Shown here: piece after piece, positions 1 to 8,277 of the stretch
How the letters are laid out: each line of letters begins with the position of its first letter
Position numbering within the stretch: position 1 is the first letter of the stretch
NCBI RefSeq assembly: GCF_000766795.1
Contig: NZ_JPDS01000003.1
Coordinates: 496,001-560,000, forward strand
Direction: 5' to 3'
Length of the DNA: 64,000 nt
Origin: Polaribacter sp. Hel1_85
Lineage (GTDB): Bacteria; Bacteroidota; Bacteroidia; Flavobacteriales; Flavobacteriaceae
Program-made: the position numbers and the translations under genes
The notes under the pieces: generated by a model
Database searches by the model: none
Seen by the model: only the letters and a program-made list of their open reading frames with translations
What the model was told of the DNA's origin: nothing

Positions 1-179
1 AATACAAAAATCTCTAAGTTGTTCTATGTGCATTTTTAGTTTTTAGTAAAGTTGATTAAAAAATTATCTTACAAATTATAGAAAATAACAAAAAATCCAT
101 CTTGCAGATTACAATTAATAAAAATGCTTCATATTATAAAAAAAAGTATCTTTATCTATCAAATTTACAATTATTTTTT

Positions 180-1163
180 ATGATGGAAAATGAGTTTTTA
201 GATAATACAAACATAATTAGTTATTCTGCAAATAATTATGAAAAGACTGATTTCTCTGATGTTTCTCAGATAACTTTATCACAAGGCACTGATACTATTG
301 AATGGTTAAACACCTATGGTATAAATTTTTATGATGACTTTAAAAAAATAATTTATCAGAATAAATTAGATGATTTTTTAATAAAACTTTTAAGTGAAGA
401 AGAACATTCTAATAAAGTAATTTTATTAGATGATTTATTATTTATAACAACTCGTGTATTATTAACTGAAAATAACAAGTTAGATTCTGAACAGATGATC
501 TTTATTGCTTCTAAAGATTTTTTATGGTCTATACAAGAAAGATCTGGTGATTATTTTGGGTGGATTCGTGAGCGATTAGAAGGAAATAAAGGAATTGTAA
601 GAAAGAAAAAAGCAGATTATTTGTTATTTTTATTATTAGAATCTATTATTGATAATTACCAAGATACCTATCAAGAAAATGCAGAATTAAGTGCTCACAA
701 GCTAAATTCTACACACATAAAACCTACTCCAGAATTCACATCACTTGTAGAAAAAAGAAAGCAGGAACTATTCAATTTTAAAAAAGCAACATTAAGCTTA
801 AGAGATACCATTATTAAGTTAGAGAAAATGGAAGTTGAAGGTTTTGATGTAAAGTATTTTAGCGAATTAAAAGAACAAACGAGTAACTTAGTTTCTAATA
901 TTGATTTTGAATTACAAGAGCTAGAAAGTAAGATAAATTTGATTTTTAGCATACAAGGTCACAGACTAAATGAAGTGATGAAAACCTTAACTATTTTGTC
1001 TGTAGTTTTTATTCCCTTGACTTTTTTAGCTGGAATTTACGGAATGAATTTCGAAAATATTCCTGAATTAAAATTTGAGTATGGTTATTTTATTCTGTTA
1101 GGAGTTATGATAATTATTACTATTATTTCTGTTTGGTATTTTAAACGAAAAAAATGGTTTTAA
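180..1163 (+). CDS. CorA-family divalent cation transporter
   Basis: Inner-membrane channel-like protein of the CorA (Mg2+/Co2+/Ni2+) family. The C-terminus carries the family signature YGMNF between two membrane segments (about the last 60 residues), preceded by a long charged helical region (KRKQELFNFKKATLSLRDTIIKLE) as in the CorA stalk helix. The N-terminal cytoplasmic domain is divergent. The frame is open upstream to a TTG at 102, but that stretch is Lys/Tyr-rich and looks non-coding, so I start at the ATG ATG pair at 180/183 (327 aa). It converges with the next gene, the two 3' ends overlapping by 4 bp with no visible terminator. The family call is firm; ion preference cannot be read from sequence. 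Confidence 0.85.
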   Translation: MMENEFLDNTNIISYSANNYEKTDFSDVSQITLSQGTDTIEWLNTYGINFYDDFKKIIYQNKLDDFLIKLLSEEEHSNKVILLDDLLFITTRVLLTENNKLDSEQMIFIASKDFLWSIQERSGDYFGWIRERLEGNKGIVRKKKADYLLFLLLESIIDNYQDTYQENAELSAHKLNSTHIKPTPEFTSLVEKRKQELFNFKKATLSLRDTIIKLEKMEVEGFDVKYFSELKEQTSNLVSNIDFELQELESKINLIFSIQGHRLNEVMKTLTILSVVFIPLTFLAGIYGMNFENIPELKFEYGYFILLGVMIIITIISVWYFKRKKWF

Positions 1164-2101
1164 TCATTCAAAAAACTCATTAAAACCTGTAAACTCTCTT
1201 CTGGATTTTCTTCCATAGGAACATGACCAGAATTTTCTAAAATAACTAATTTAGAATTGGGTAAAACAGCGTTCATTCGTTTTCCGTTATCTAAAGGAAT
1301 CCAGTTGTCTTTTGCTCCCCAAATTAATAATGTTGGTGTTTTTACGCTTTTTAGTTTCTCTAAATTTGCTTTTGCTCCTAGTTTAAAGTCCATTTTTGCT
1401 CTATCTATAAACGCTTTTCTATTACCAACTCTTAAAGCCATTTTATGAAAGCGTGTAACTAATTTATCCGAAATTTTTGTATCATCTGCATATACTTCTT
1501 TCACATTTTTTTTGATTATAAATTTTGGAGTTACATATAAAAAAAGTGAGTTTAAAATAGGCGTTTTTGCCATCTTAAAAATTGCGGGTTGTGGTCTGTT
1601 CGTTGGCAATCCACTTGCATCAACTAAAATTAATTTTTTTATTTCTTCAGGATATTCAGCAGTATAATTCCAAGCAATATTTCCTCCTAAAGAATTTCCA
1701 ATTAAATAAAATTTATCAAGCTTCATTTTTAATAAAAACTGACGCATAAAACGAGTGTAACTCTCTATAGAATAATCTGCATCTTTATTGGGGCCGGTAA
1801 TTCCAAAAGCAGGTAAATCCATTCTAATTACTCTAAAGTCTTTTGTGAGTTCTTTTGTCCAGTCATTCCAAGTGTGTAAAGAAGATGCTGTTCCATGAAT
1901 TAAAACAACAGGAAAGCCTTTTCCTTCATCTCTGTAATGCACCTGCATTCCATCTATTTCTATAAATTTAGAATGTTCATTGGCATATTCTTTTTTTAAT
2001 TCTTCGACAGAAATATCTGCATAAGAATTACTGTAAATCATAACCAAAAGAATGATTATTATTCCGTAGAAAAATCTTTTTATCGTAAAGATTTTCTTCA
2101 T
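1160..2101 (-). CDS. alpha/beta hydrolase, membrane-anchored or secreted
   Basis: A 313-residue alpha/beta-fold hydrolase. An N-terminal hydrophobic segment (residues 10-28) would anchor or export it. Visible motifs are the oxyanion HG at 69-70, nucleophile elbow GNSLGG with Ser137, a probable catalytic Asp265 (WGAKDNW) and His293 (SGHVPMEE), a complete triad. The substrate is unknown; relatives include esterases, haloperoxidase-like and epoxide-hydrolase-like enzymes. It lies 4 bp downstream of the cyclase gene on the same strand, so the two are probably co-transcribed and may act on related small molecules (inference). Confidence 0.85.
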   Translation of the reverse strand: MKKIFTIKRFFYGIIIILLVMIYSNSYADISVEELKKEYANEHSKFIEIDGMQVHYRDEGKGFPVVLIHGTASSLHTWNDWTKELTKDFRVIRMDLPAFGITGPNKDADYSIESYTRFMRQFLLKMKLDKFYLIGNSLGGNIAWNYTAEYPEEIKKLILVDASGLPTNRPQPAIFKMAKTPILNSLFLYVTPKFIIKKNVKEVYADDTKISDKLVTRFHKMALRVGNRKAFIDRAKMDFKLGAKANLEKLKSVKTPTLLIWGAKDNWIPLDNGKRMNAVLPNSKLVILENSGHVPMEENPEESLQVLMSFLND

Positions 2102-2105
2102 AAAA

Positions 2106-2855
2106 CTACTTTAAAATCTTATATAAAACTGGTTTACTTGGCGTTGCATCATTTTCAAACGGAGCGATCATTAAGTTTAATAAATACTCACCATCTTCTA
2201 CTTCATTTGGCACGTATATAAACTCTGTAATTGTTGCATCCATTCTTACATCACCATCTGTATTCCAAAATGCATTATGAGATAAAAGTCTCCCTCCATC
2301 TTTTTCTTTATCTACAGAAGGTAAATCTATCAACAAATGTTTAATACCTTTTTCTCTTAAATAAATAGCTGCTTTTTCAGAAAGATAGGTTGGGTTTGTA
2401 TTTGAATAATCCAAACTCTTTTTTTCTGCTAAATTGGGTAATGTACGAATTACAACTGCATCTCGTTTTTTATTTCCTAAGGCTGTTTTTAATTGTTTTA
2501 CACCAATTAAAAAATCTCCATTATGAAACAAAGGAGCAATGGTAACTACTTCTGCTAAAAAAATAAAATACTTTAAATTCTTGTTTACAGAATGAACATC
2601 TTTGGTTATATGACCAACACATTCTGTATGTGTTATATGCGAATGCGGATTAAAAGTAATATTGTTAAAATTAACAACAGCTCCATTTGCAACACTTATT
2701 TCATATCCTTCTTGAGTTTCTGCAGAAATTTTTGGTCCTTCTGTATACCACGCATTTACATTTTTTTTAGAAATATCTATTGGGATAGAAATATCTATTG
2801 GATGTGATATATCTACTGTTATTTTTCTTGAATTATATTCTACTACTGCTTTCAT
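2106..2855 (-). CDS. cyclase-family (kynurenine-formamidase-like) hydrolase
   Basis: A 249-residue protein of the metal-dependent cyclase family that includes bacterial kynurenine formamidase. The metal-site region reads NPHSHITHTECVGHI, which keeps the spaced histidines but departs from the classical HxGTHxDxPxH signature (Glu-Cys where Asp is usual). DISIPIDIS near the N-terminus matches the usual start of the fold (D-x-S-x-P). No signal peptide, so cytoplasmic. It sits between hemW (40 bp) and the hydrolase (4 bp), all on one strand. The divergent metal site makes a formamidase label unsafe; the family call is good. Confidence 0.75.
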   Translation of the reverse strand: MKAVVEYNSRKITVDISHPIDISIPIDISKKNVNAWYTEGPKISAETQEGYEISVANGAVVNFNNITFNPHSHITHTECVGHITKDVHSVNKNLKYFIFLAEVVTIAPLFHNGDFLIGVKQLKTALGNKKRDAVVIRTLPNLAEKKSLDYSNTNPTYLSEKAAIYLREKGIKHLLIDLPSVDKEKDGGRLLSHNAFWNTDGDVRMDATITEFIYVPNEVEDGEYLLNLMIAPFENDATPSKPVLYKILK

Positions 2856-2895
2856 TTACGCTAAACTATATTTCTGTTTAATTAATATGATAAAA

Positions 2896-4023
2896 CTAAT
2901 TTATCATGAATAAATCTGATGAAATTCCATCTGATAAAAACTTCCCTTTTGAGGTGGTTTTTAATATTCCGTTTTCAAGATACAACAAATCTTGCTGAAT
3001 ATATTTCTGAGATTGATTTTCTAAATAATTTTTATATTTTTCACCAAAATCACGCTCAATTTTATCGAAAGAAACTCCCCAAATTGTTCTTAAACCTGTC
3101 ATAATATATTCATTATAACCATCTTTTTTTGTTAAAGTTTCTCTTTCTATTGGAAGCGAATTTTCTTGAATTGATTTTATATATTTTGTATTATTACTGA
3201 TGTTCCAACTACGTTGTTTTCCGTTAAAAGAATGTGCAGACGGTCCAATTCCTAAATAGGATTTACCTAACCAATAAGACGAATTGTTTTTACTAAAAAA
3301 TCCTTCTTTACCAAAGTTAGAAAGTTCGTAATGTACAAAATTTACTTCCGTTAATTCTTTAACTAAAATATGAAATTGCTCTTCTGCTTTTTCATCATCA
3401 ACATTTTTAATTTTTCCTTTTTTAATGAGCGTATCTAAAGCTGTTTTTTCTTCTACTGTTAAAGCATAACTAGAAATATGAGGCACACCAAAACTCAATG
3501 CAGTTTGTATATTCTCTTTCCATTCTTCATTGGTACAATCTGGAATTCCATAAATTAAATCTACAGTGATATTCTTAAAATATTGCGTAGCAATTTGTAA
3601 ACATTTTTTTGCTTCTTCAGAATTGTGAGCACGATTCATCAATTTTAAATCTTTCTCAAAAAACGATTGTACACCAATACTCAATCTGTTTATGGGCGAT
3701 TTTGAAAGTTCTATAATTTTTTCTTCTGATAAATCATCAGGATTTGCCTCTAAAGTAATTTCTGGATCATTAATTACACTATGATTTTTATAAACAGTAT
3801 CTATTAATAACTGAATTTCATCAACTGATAAAACACTTGGAGTTCCACCACCAAAATAAATGGTTTCAATAATTTCATTTTGCAACTCATCTTTTCTAAT
3901 TTCTATCTCTTTTACAAGTGATGAAATCATAGCTGACTTCTTTTTTAAGGAAGTTGAAAAATGAAAATCGCAATAAAAACATGCTTGTTTACAAAACGGG
4001 ATGTGAATGTAGATTCCTGCCAT
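2896..4023 (-). CDS. hemW: radical SAM haem chaperone HemW (coproporphyrinogen-III-oxidase-like)
   Basis: Radical SAM protein of the HemN/HemW group, 375 residues, the usual HemW length. The Fe-S cluster motif is CKQACFYC (Cys11, Cys15, Cys18) right after MAGIYIHIPF, followed by YFGGGTPS, the SAM-contacting loop. HemW proteins carry haem to membrane respiratory enzymes rather than oxidising coproporphyrinogen; the three-cysteine motif without HemN's extra N-terminal segment fits HemW. Start is the ATG before AGIYIH. The gene lies in a minus-strand group; the short gap upstream contains a CAGT-type repeat. Confidence 0.9.
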   Translation of the reverse strand: MAGIYIHIPFCKQACFYCDFHFSTSLKKKSAMISSLVKEIEIRKDELQNEIIETIYFGGGTPSVLSVDEIQLLIDTVYKNHSVINDPEITLEANPDDLSEEKIIELSKSPINRLSIGVQSFFEKDLKLMNRAHNSEEAKKCLQIATQYFKNITVDLIYGIPDCTNEEWKENIQTALSFGVPHISSYALTVEEKTALDTLIKKGKIKNVDDEKAEEQFHILVKELTEVNFVHYELSNFGKEGFFSKNNSSYWLGKSYLGIGPSAHSFNGKQRSWNISNNTKYIKSIQENSLPIERETLTKKDGYNEYIMTGLRTIWGVSFDKIERDFGEKYKNYLENQSQKYIQQDLLYLENGILKTTSKGKFLSDGISSDLFMIN

Positions 4024-4025
4024 GA

Positions 4026-4060
4026 TATAGTATTCAGTTTACAGTTTCAGTTGGCAGTTA
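4026..4060. repeat. CAGT-type short repeat tract, left side of the four-helix-bundle gene
   Basis: The spacer between hemW and the 4083-4424 gene contains repeated CAGT words (TTCAGTTTACAGTTTCAG then TTGGCAGT). A similar tract lies on the other side of the small gene at 4441-4475, and another between atpC and atpD at 62532-62583. The words are seen directly; what they are is unknown. Confidence 0.5.
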
Positions 4061-4082
4061 TTAAACTCCAAACTTGCTTGGG

Positions 4083-4424
4083 TTATGAATCATATAATTT
4101 ATTAATTTTCCAACTTCTAAATTTTTCTTCGGATAAAGTATCAAATAAATTTTTATCTATATAATTACATTTTAAGGCAAACATTAACCATGTTAACGTT
4201 TCAGAGTTTTCAGCATCAGAATCACTTAATTTACTTGCAAAATGTTTTGGATATTGTCTTTTTCTATACGCTTCAGAAATATTTGCAGATACACTTCTAG
4301 AAGATCTTCTTATTTGATCTGTTAGAGAATATTTTTCTTCTTTTGGAAAAGATTTTGAGATTTCAAATATCTTCATTGACAAAGAAAATGATTTTTTAAA
4401 TGCTAATAAATCTGTAAAACTCAT
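4083..4424 (-). CDS. four-helix-bundle protein (23S rRNA intervening-sequence protein family)
   Basis: A 113-residue helical protein with the landmarks of the S23/four-helix-bundle family: an N-terminal helix (FKKSFSLSMKIFEISKSFPKEEKYSLTDQIRRSSRSVSANISEAY), then KHFASKLSDSDAENSETLTWLMFA. Members were first found in 23S rRNA intervening sequences but are common as solo chromosomal genes in Bacteroidetes; their role is unknown. Here it sits between ruvC and hemW and is bracketed by CAGT-type repeat tracts, as if it arrived as a small insert. No signal peptide or catalytic motif. Confidence 0.85.
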   Translation of the reverse strand: MSFTDLLAFKKSFSLSMKIFEISKSFPKEEKYSLTDQIRRSSRSVSANISEAYRKRQYPKHFASKLSDSDAENSETLTWLMFALKCNYIDKNLFDTLSEEKFRSWKINKLYDS

Positions 4425-4440
4425 AATTATTTATATTTAC

Positions 4441-4476
4441 TGGATACTGCTACTGCTACTGCTACTGAAAACTAAA
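4441..4476. repeat. CTGCTA short tandem repeat, right side of the four-helix-bundle gene
   Basis: Contains three direct copies of the hexamer CTGCTA (TACTGCTACTGCTACTGC region) ending in ACTGAAAACT. It pairs in position and base words with the 4026-4060 tract across the small gene. Read on the minus strand it shows the same CAGT words. Confidence 0.55.
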
Positions 4477-4494
4477 TTTCATTTCTTAAAAAAA

Positions 4495-5049
4495 CTACTT
4501 TTTAACTCTCTTTTCATTTTGCTTCACAAAACTTGCCCAACCCGTATAATTTTTTCCTCCAACTACTTTTCCTGAATTGTAAAAATGACAAACTGCTGCA
4601 GCTAAACCATCTGTAGCATCTAAGTTTTTAGGTAAAGTTTTTAAATTTAAAAGCGATTTCAACATCATAGCTACTTGCTCTTTACTTGCATTTCCATTTC
4701 CAGTAATTGCCATTTTTATCTTTTTGGGCAAATATTCCGTAATCGGAATTTCGCGAGATAAACCTGCAGCCATAGCAACACCTTGTGCTCTACCCAACTT
4801 TAACATAGATTGTACATTCTTACCAAAAAAAGGTGCTTCAATAGCAATCTCATCAGGATTATAGGTGTCAATCAACTCAATTGTACGCTCAAAAATGAGT
4901 TTCAATTTTAGGTAATGATCATCATATTTCTTCAACATTAATTCATTCATTTGAATGAATTCCATTTTTTTACCGACAACTTTTATGATTCCAAAACCCA
5001 TAATTGTTGTTCCGGGGTCAATTCCTAAAATGATTTTTTCTATTGCCAA
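4495..5049 (-). CDS. ruvC: Holliday junction resolvase RuvC
   Basis: Crossover junction endodeoxyribonuclease, 184 residues. The four acidic metal ligands of the RNase-H fold are visible: Asp11 (GIDPGTT), Glu71 ([10 protein letters not shown]), Asp144 and Asp147 ([11 protein letters not shown]). It resolves four-way junctions made during recombination with RuvAB. There is no usable ATG: the frame is closed upstream by a TAA after ATA CAA AAA CAA CTG ACT ATT, and the next Met falls inside the catalytic motif, so the TTG at 5049 is the likely start. Divergent from the flippase-like gene at 5114. Confidence 0.95.
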   Translation of the reverse strand: MAIEKIILGIDPGTTIMGFGIIKVVGKKMEFIQMNELMLKKYDDHYLKLKLIFERTIELIDTYNPDEIAIEAPFFGKNVQSMLKLGRAQGVAMAAGLSREIPITEYLPKKIKMAITGNGNASKEQVAMMLKSLLNLKTLPKNLDATDGLAAAVCHFYNSGKVVGGKNYTGWASFVKQNEKRVKK

Positions 5050-5113
5050 AATAGTCAGTTGTTTTTGTATTTATCATCAAACATACTGATGATTATTTAT
5101 TACTTTGCAAACA

Positions 5114-6073
5114 ATGTATAATTCGCTTAATTACAAAACTAAACAATTCTTTTGGTTGATAATAAAACTATCGATTGTAATTGGTTGTGGATATTTTATT
5201 TATACAAAACTGACAGAAAACGAACAATTAAACTTTACTGTTTTTTATCAAAATTTGATTAAAAACAAAGTCTTTTCTCCAAAAAACATTGCTTTTTTGC
5301 TAATTTTCAGTCTTTTTAACTGGTTTTTTGAAATTCTAAAATGGAAATCGCTTGTTAATTTTATTAAAAAAATTTCTTTTTCGAATGCCGCAATTCAAAG
5401 TTTAGCATCTTTAACAACTTCTTTAATTACACCTAATAGAATTGGAGAATATGGTGCAAAAGCCTTGTATTTTGAAAAAAAACATAGAAAACAAATTTTA
5501 GGAGTAAACTTAGTTGGTAATTTTTATCAAATGCTAATGACTCTAATTTTGGGGATTATTGGTTTTAGTTATTTTGTTTACCAACACCAAGTAGAAATTG
5601 ATTTTCATCGAATTTTTAGGTTTTTATTGTTAGGTGTGGTTGTAATTTCTGCTTTCTTTTTTGGTGCAAAACATTTTAATTATAGAGGATATTCTGCAGA
5701 AAAAGCAAGAGGTTTTATCAAAAAGATACCATTGAATTTAAATATCAGAATTTGCTTTTTTTCTTTTTTAAGGTTTGTCCTTTTCTCTCATCAATTTTAT
5801 TTTTTACTATTAATTTTTAACATTGACATTTCTTATATTGATGCAATTTCTGCAATTACTTCTATCTATTTAATTGCGTCTATTGTGCCAATGTTATCTT
5901 TGTTTGATGTTGTTTTAAAAGGAAGTGTTGCTATTTGGGTGTTTTCTTATTTTAATATGCAACCGCTAACAATTTTATCGATAACAACATTCATGTGGAT
6001 TTTAAATTTTGTTTTACCTGCAATTATTGGCAGCTATTTTGTTTTGACTTTTAAACCTAATTTTACAAAATGA
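5114..6073 (+). CDS. flippase-like / LPG-synthase-TM-region family membrane protein
   Basis: Polytopic membrane protein of about 319 residues with roughly eight hydrophobic segments, resembling the lysylphosphatidylglycerol synthase TM region / UPF0104 family. SLTTSLITPNRIGEYGAKAL is the typical family motif (TPxRxGE). I use the ATG at 5114; a TTG at 5105 lies in the probable promoter element TACTTTG. The stop codon overlaps the start of the glycosyltransferase (ATGA, 6070-6073), implying translational coupling; the two may build or move a lipid-linked glycan (inference). Confidence 0.8.
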   Translation: MYNSLNYKTKQFFWLIIKLSIVIGCGYFIYTKLTENEQLNFTVFYQNLIKNKVFSPKNIAFLLIFSLFNWFFEILKWKSLVNFIKKISFSNAAIQSLASLTTSLITPNRIGEYGAKALYFEKKHRKQILGVNLVGNFYQMLMTLILGIIGFSYFVYQHQVEIDFHRIFRFLLLGVVVISAFFFGAKHFNYRGYSAEKARGFIKKIPLNLNIRICFFSFLRFVLFSHQFYFLLLIFNIDISYIDAISAITSIYLIASIVPMLSLFDVVLKGSVAIWVFSYFNMQPLTILSITTFMWILNFVLPAIIGSYFVLTFKPNFTK

Positions 6074-7203
6074 TTTGGTTCCTAATTTTTACATTCATTT
6101 TATATGCAATTCTAATTATTGCTTTAACTATTGGGTTTTATAAAGTTGAAGAATTTAGAAGTAAAAGCAATAAAGAAGTAACTTCTTTTTCTGTGGTAAT
6201 TCCTTTTCGGAATGAGGCAAAAAACTTACCTGCTTTATTAGAATCGATTTCTAAAATTAATTATTCTAAGGAACTCGTAGAATTTATTTTGGTTGATGAT
6301 GATTCTTCTGATGATTCTGTTGAAATCATTGATAATTATGTTTCTAGTCAGTTAAAACCTCTTGACTGCGCTCGAGGAGACATTTTTGTTATAAAAAATA
6401 AAAGAATATCAAATTCCCCAAAGAAAGATGCCATTACAACTGCAATTTCTAAAGCTAAAAATAATTGGATTCTTACTACTGATGCAGATTGTATTGTTCC
6501 TGTAAATTGGTTAAACAGTTTAGATTCTTTTATTCAGCAAAGAAAACCTAAAATGGTAGTTGCACCTGTAAACTATAAAGTTGAAAACAATTTTTTAGAG
6601 CAATTTCAATTACTAGATTTTATGAGTATGCAAGGAACTACAATTGGTGGTTTTGGAATTCAGTTTCCTTTTTTATGTAATGGTGCAAACTTTGGGTATA
6701 AAAAAGACGAATTCTTAAAACTAAATGGTTTTGAAGGAAACAATAATATTGCTAGTGGAGATGATATTTTTCTGTTTGAAAAATTTATAAATGCTGATAA
6801 AAAAAGTGTGGGTTATTTAAAATCTAAAGAAGCCATTGTTACTACTTTTCCTATAAAAAACTGGACTGATTTAATAAATCAAAGAACAAGATGGGCAGCA
6901 AAAACAAGTAATTTTAGTTCTTTAAAAGTAAAATTGATTGGTGTAATTGTTTTACTCACAAACTTCTTTGTTGTGTATTATTTAGCAATTAAACCTGTTA
7001 GTTTTTTATTTATTCCTTTTGCGGTAAAAATGATGATAGATTTGTTTTTATTATTGCCAACAATCAAATTTTTTGGGCATAAATCTTCGTTTTTTAAATG
7101 GTATATTTTTGCGAGTCTTTTGTATCCATTTTTTAGTTTAGCTGTTATTTTAAAATCGATTTTTTTTAGATATCATTGGAAAGGAAGACGTTTTAAAAAA
7201 TAA
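6070..7203 (+). CDS. family 2 glycosyltransferase, membrane-anchored
   Basis: GT2 enzyme, 377 residues: N-terminal membrane segment (residues 1-22), GT-A domain starting SVVIPFRNEAKN, nucleotide-binding LVDDDSSDDS (75-83), metal-binding Asp138-x-Asp140 (TTDADC), the QRTRW motif near residue 275 typical of processive or polyprenyl-linked GT2 enzymes, and two or three C-terminal membrane segments. Between the first Asp cluster and the DxD an unusual stretch (about residues 92-106, including PLDCARGD) is encoded by bases resembling a genomic palindromic repeat. Sugar donor and acceptor unknown. Coupled to the preceding flippase-like gene. Confidence 0.88.
   Translation: MIWFLIFTFILYAILIIALTIGFYKVEEFRSKSNKEVTSFSVVIPFRNEAKNLPALLESISKINYSKELVEFILVDDDSSDDSVEIIDNYVSSQLKPLDCARGDIFVIKNKRISNSPKKDAITTAISKAKNNWILTTDADCIVPVNWLNSLDSFIQQRKPKMVVAPVNYKVENNFLEQFQLLDFMSMQGTTIGGFGIQFPFLCNGANFGYKKDEFLKLNGFEGNNNIASGDDIFLFEKFINADKKSVGYLKSKEAIVTTFPIKNWTDLINQRTRWAAKTSNFSSLKVKLIGVIVLLTNFFVVYYLAIKPVSFLFIPFAVKMMIDLFLLLPTIKFFGHKSSFFKWYIFASLLYPFFSLAVILKSIFFRYHWKGRRFKK
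6358..6382. repeat. repeat remnant inside the GT2 coding sequence
   Basis: CCTCTTGACTGCGCTCGAGG followed by AGACA lies in frame within the glycosyltransferase gene. It is GC-rich against its surroundings, contains a CCTC...GAGG inverted end, and resembles the GTTCGAG/CTCGA end words of the intergenic palindromes at 7280 and 50697. It encodes PLDCARGD. The resemblance is by eye. Confidence 0.5.
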
Positions 7204-7243
7204 CTTTTATTTTAGCAACTGAAATTAGTTGGCAAAATAGTTT

Positions 7244-7373
7244 AGCCCTGATTGAACGGTTTGTTTGAGCTCTTTTTTAGTTGTCAGTTCGAGTAAATTT
7301 GCTTTTTCAGCAAATTTGTATCGAGAACAAAACTAAAAAAAGCGAGTAGTGAAAGCAGGAAACAGCTTCTAAA
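7244..7373. repeat. composite stem-loop repeat, copy 1
   Basis: Begins AGCCCTGATTGAACGG and ends GAAAGCAGGAAACAGCTTC, with an inner near-palindrome whose arms are GTTCGAGTAAATTTGC and GCAAATTTGTATCGAGAAC around a short TTTTTCA loop. The same outer and inner parts recur at 51660-51779. The outer halves can pair imperfectly (AGC/GCT, CCTG/CAGG, TTTTTTAG/CTAAAAAA). It fills the gap between the glycosyltransferase and the Bax-inhibitor-like gene. Could be a palindromic mobile element or a structured RNA; I cannot name it. Confidence 0.7.
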
Positions 7374-7387
7374 AAAATATTTTATAC

Positions 7388-8128
7388 ATGAGTTTATTAA
7401 ATTTACGCACATCTAACCCTGCATTTGCTAGTTATTTTTGGAATAAAAGCAAGAATAGTTCTGCAAAAATGTCTTTAAGCGGAATTATATTAAAATCGGT
7501 AATTATGTTGTGTTTGGTTGCAACTACAGCACTTTATACTTGGCAACTTTTTTTTAATGGAACCAATATAAAATGGTACACAACCATAGGAATGTTTGTT
7601 GCAATTGTAGTGAGTTTATTTATTTCTTTTAAACACAATCTTGCCAAATATTTATTGCCTGTTTATGCGTTGGCAAAAGGGTTCTTTTTAGGCGGAATTA
7701 GTGCGTATGCTCACAAAAGATTTCCAGGTTTACCAATACAAGCCATTGGAATTACCCTATTGACTTTTTTGGTGATGTTATTTTTATTTCAAACAAAAAT
7801 TATAAAAGTTACCAAACAGTTTAAAGCTGTTATAATTACGGCTTCTGTAACTATTTTTACAATTTATATTATCTCTTGGGTTTTGTCTTTCTTTGGAATA
7901 AAAGTGCCTTTTATTTGGGGAACTTCTTGGATTGCCATTGGCTTTAATGTTGTTGCTGCAATTATTGCTTCTTTAAGTTTATTATTAGATTTCGACTATA
8001 TAGACAGACAAGTTGGTAAAGCGCCAAAAGAGAAAGAATGGCTAGCAACCTGGGGTTTTTTAATCACCTTAATTTGGTTGTATGTAGAAGTTTTACGATT
8101 ACTAAAAAAGTTAGCAATTCGTTTTTAG
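7388..8128 (+). CDS. Bax inhibitor-1/YccA-like membrane protein
   Basis: A 246-residue protein with about seven membrane segments and a cytoplasmic N-terminus (MSLLNLRTSNPAFASYFW), matching the Bacteroidetes/Actinobacteria YccA-like BI-1 subfamily. Markers are LPVYALAKGFFLGGISAYAH and the closing LLLDFDYIDRQVGKAPKEKEWLATWGF, a conserved acidic pore region of the family. Relatives are proposed pH-sensitive calcium leak channels. Its stop codon overlaps, tail to tail, the stop of the small minus-strand gene 8125-8256. Confidence 0.9.
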   Translation: MSLLNLRTSNPAFASYFWNKSKNSSAKMSLSGIILKSVIMLCLVATTALYTWQLFFNGTNIKWYTTIGMFVAIVVSLFISFKHNLAKYLLPVYALAKGFFLGGISAYAHKRFPGLPIQAIGITLLTFLVMLFLFQTKIIKVTKQFKAVIITASVTIFTIYIISWVLSFFGIKVPFIWGTSWIAIGFNVVAAIIASLSLLLDFDYIDRQVGKAPKEKEWLATWGFLITLIWLYVEVLRLLKKLAIRF

Positions 8129-8256
8129 AATAATGCATTCATAATATCTTCTGCTTTATACCAAAGTAGGATTGCTGCAGCTAATAAAATGACTAAAAGA
8201 ATGCCTTTTGTAGGTTTTGATTCTTTTTTTCTTCCAAATTTTCTTTTGAATTCCAT
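8125..8256 (-). CDS. 43-residue single-span membrane protein
   Basis: A small frame with ATG at 8256 and TAA at 8127-8125. The protein has a basic N-terminus (MEFKRKFGRKKESKPTKG), one hydrophobic helix (ILLVILLAAAILLWY) and a short tail KAEDIMNALF. The positive-inside arrangement of a basic head and one clean hydrophobic span in a gene-sized gap argues for real coding. It is 21 bp downstream of mnmD on the same strand and probably shares its transcript. Function unknown. Confidence 0.65.
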   Translation of the reverse strand: MEFKRKFGRKKESKPTKGILLVILLAAAILLWYKAEDIMNALF

Positions 8257-8277
8257 ATAAAAGTAAGTTTTTAGTGA

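Noticed and set aside
102..179. TTG-initiated extension of the CorA-like gene
   Set aside because: The added 26 residues are Lys/Tyr/Asn-rich with no family resemblance; ATG codons at 180/183 are better.
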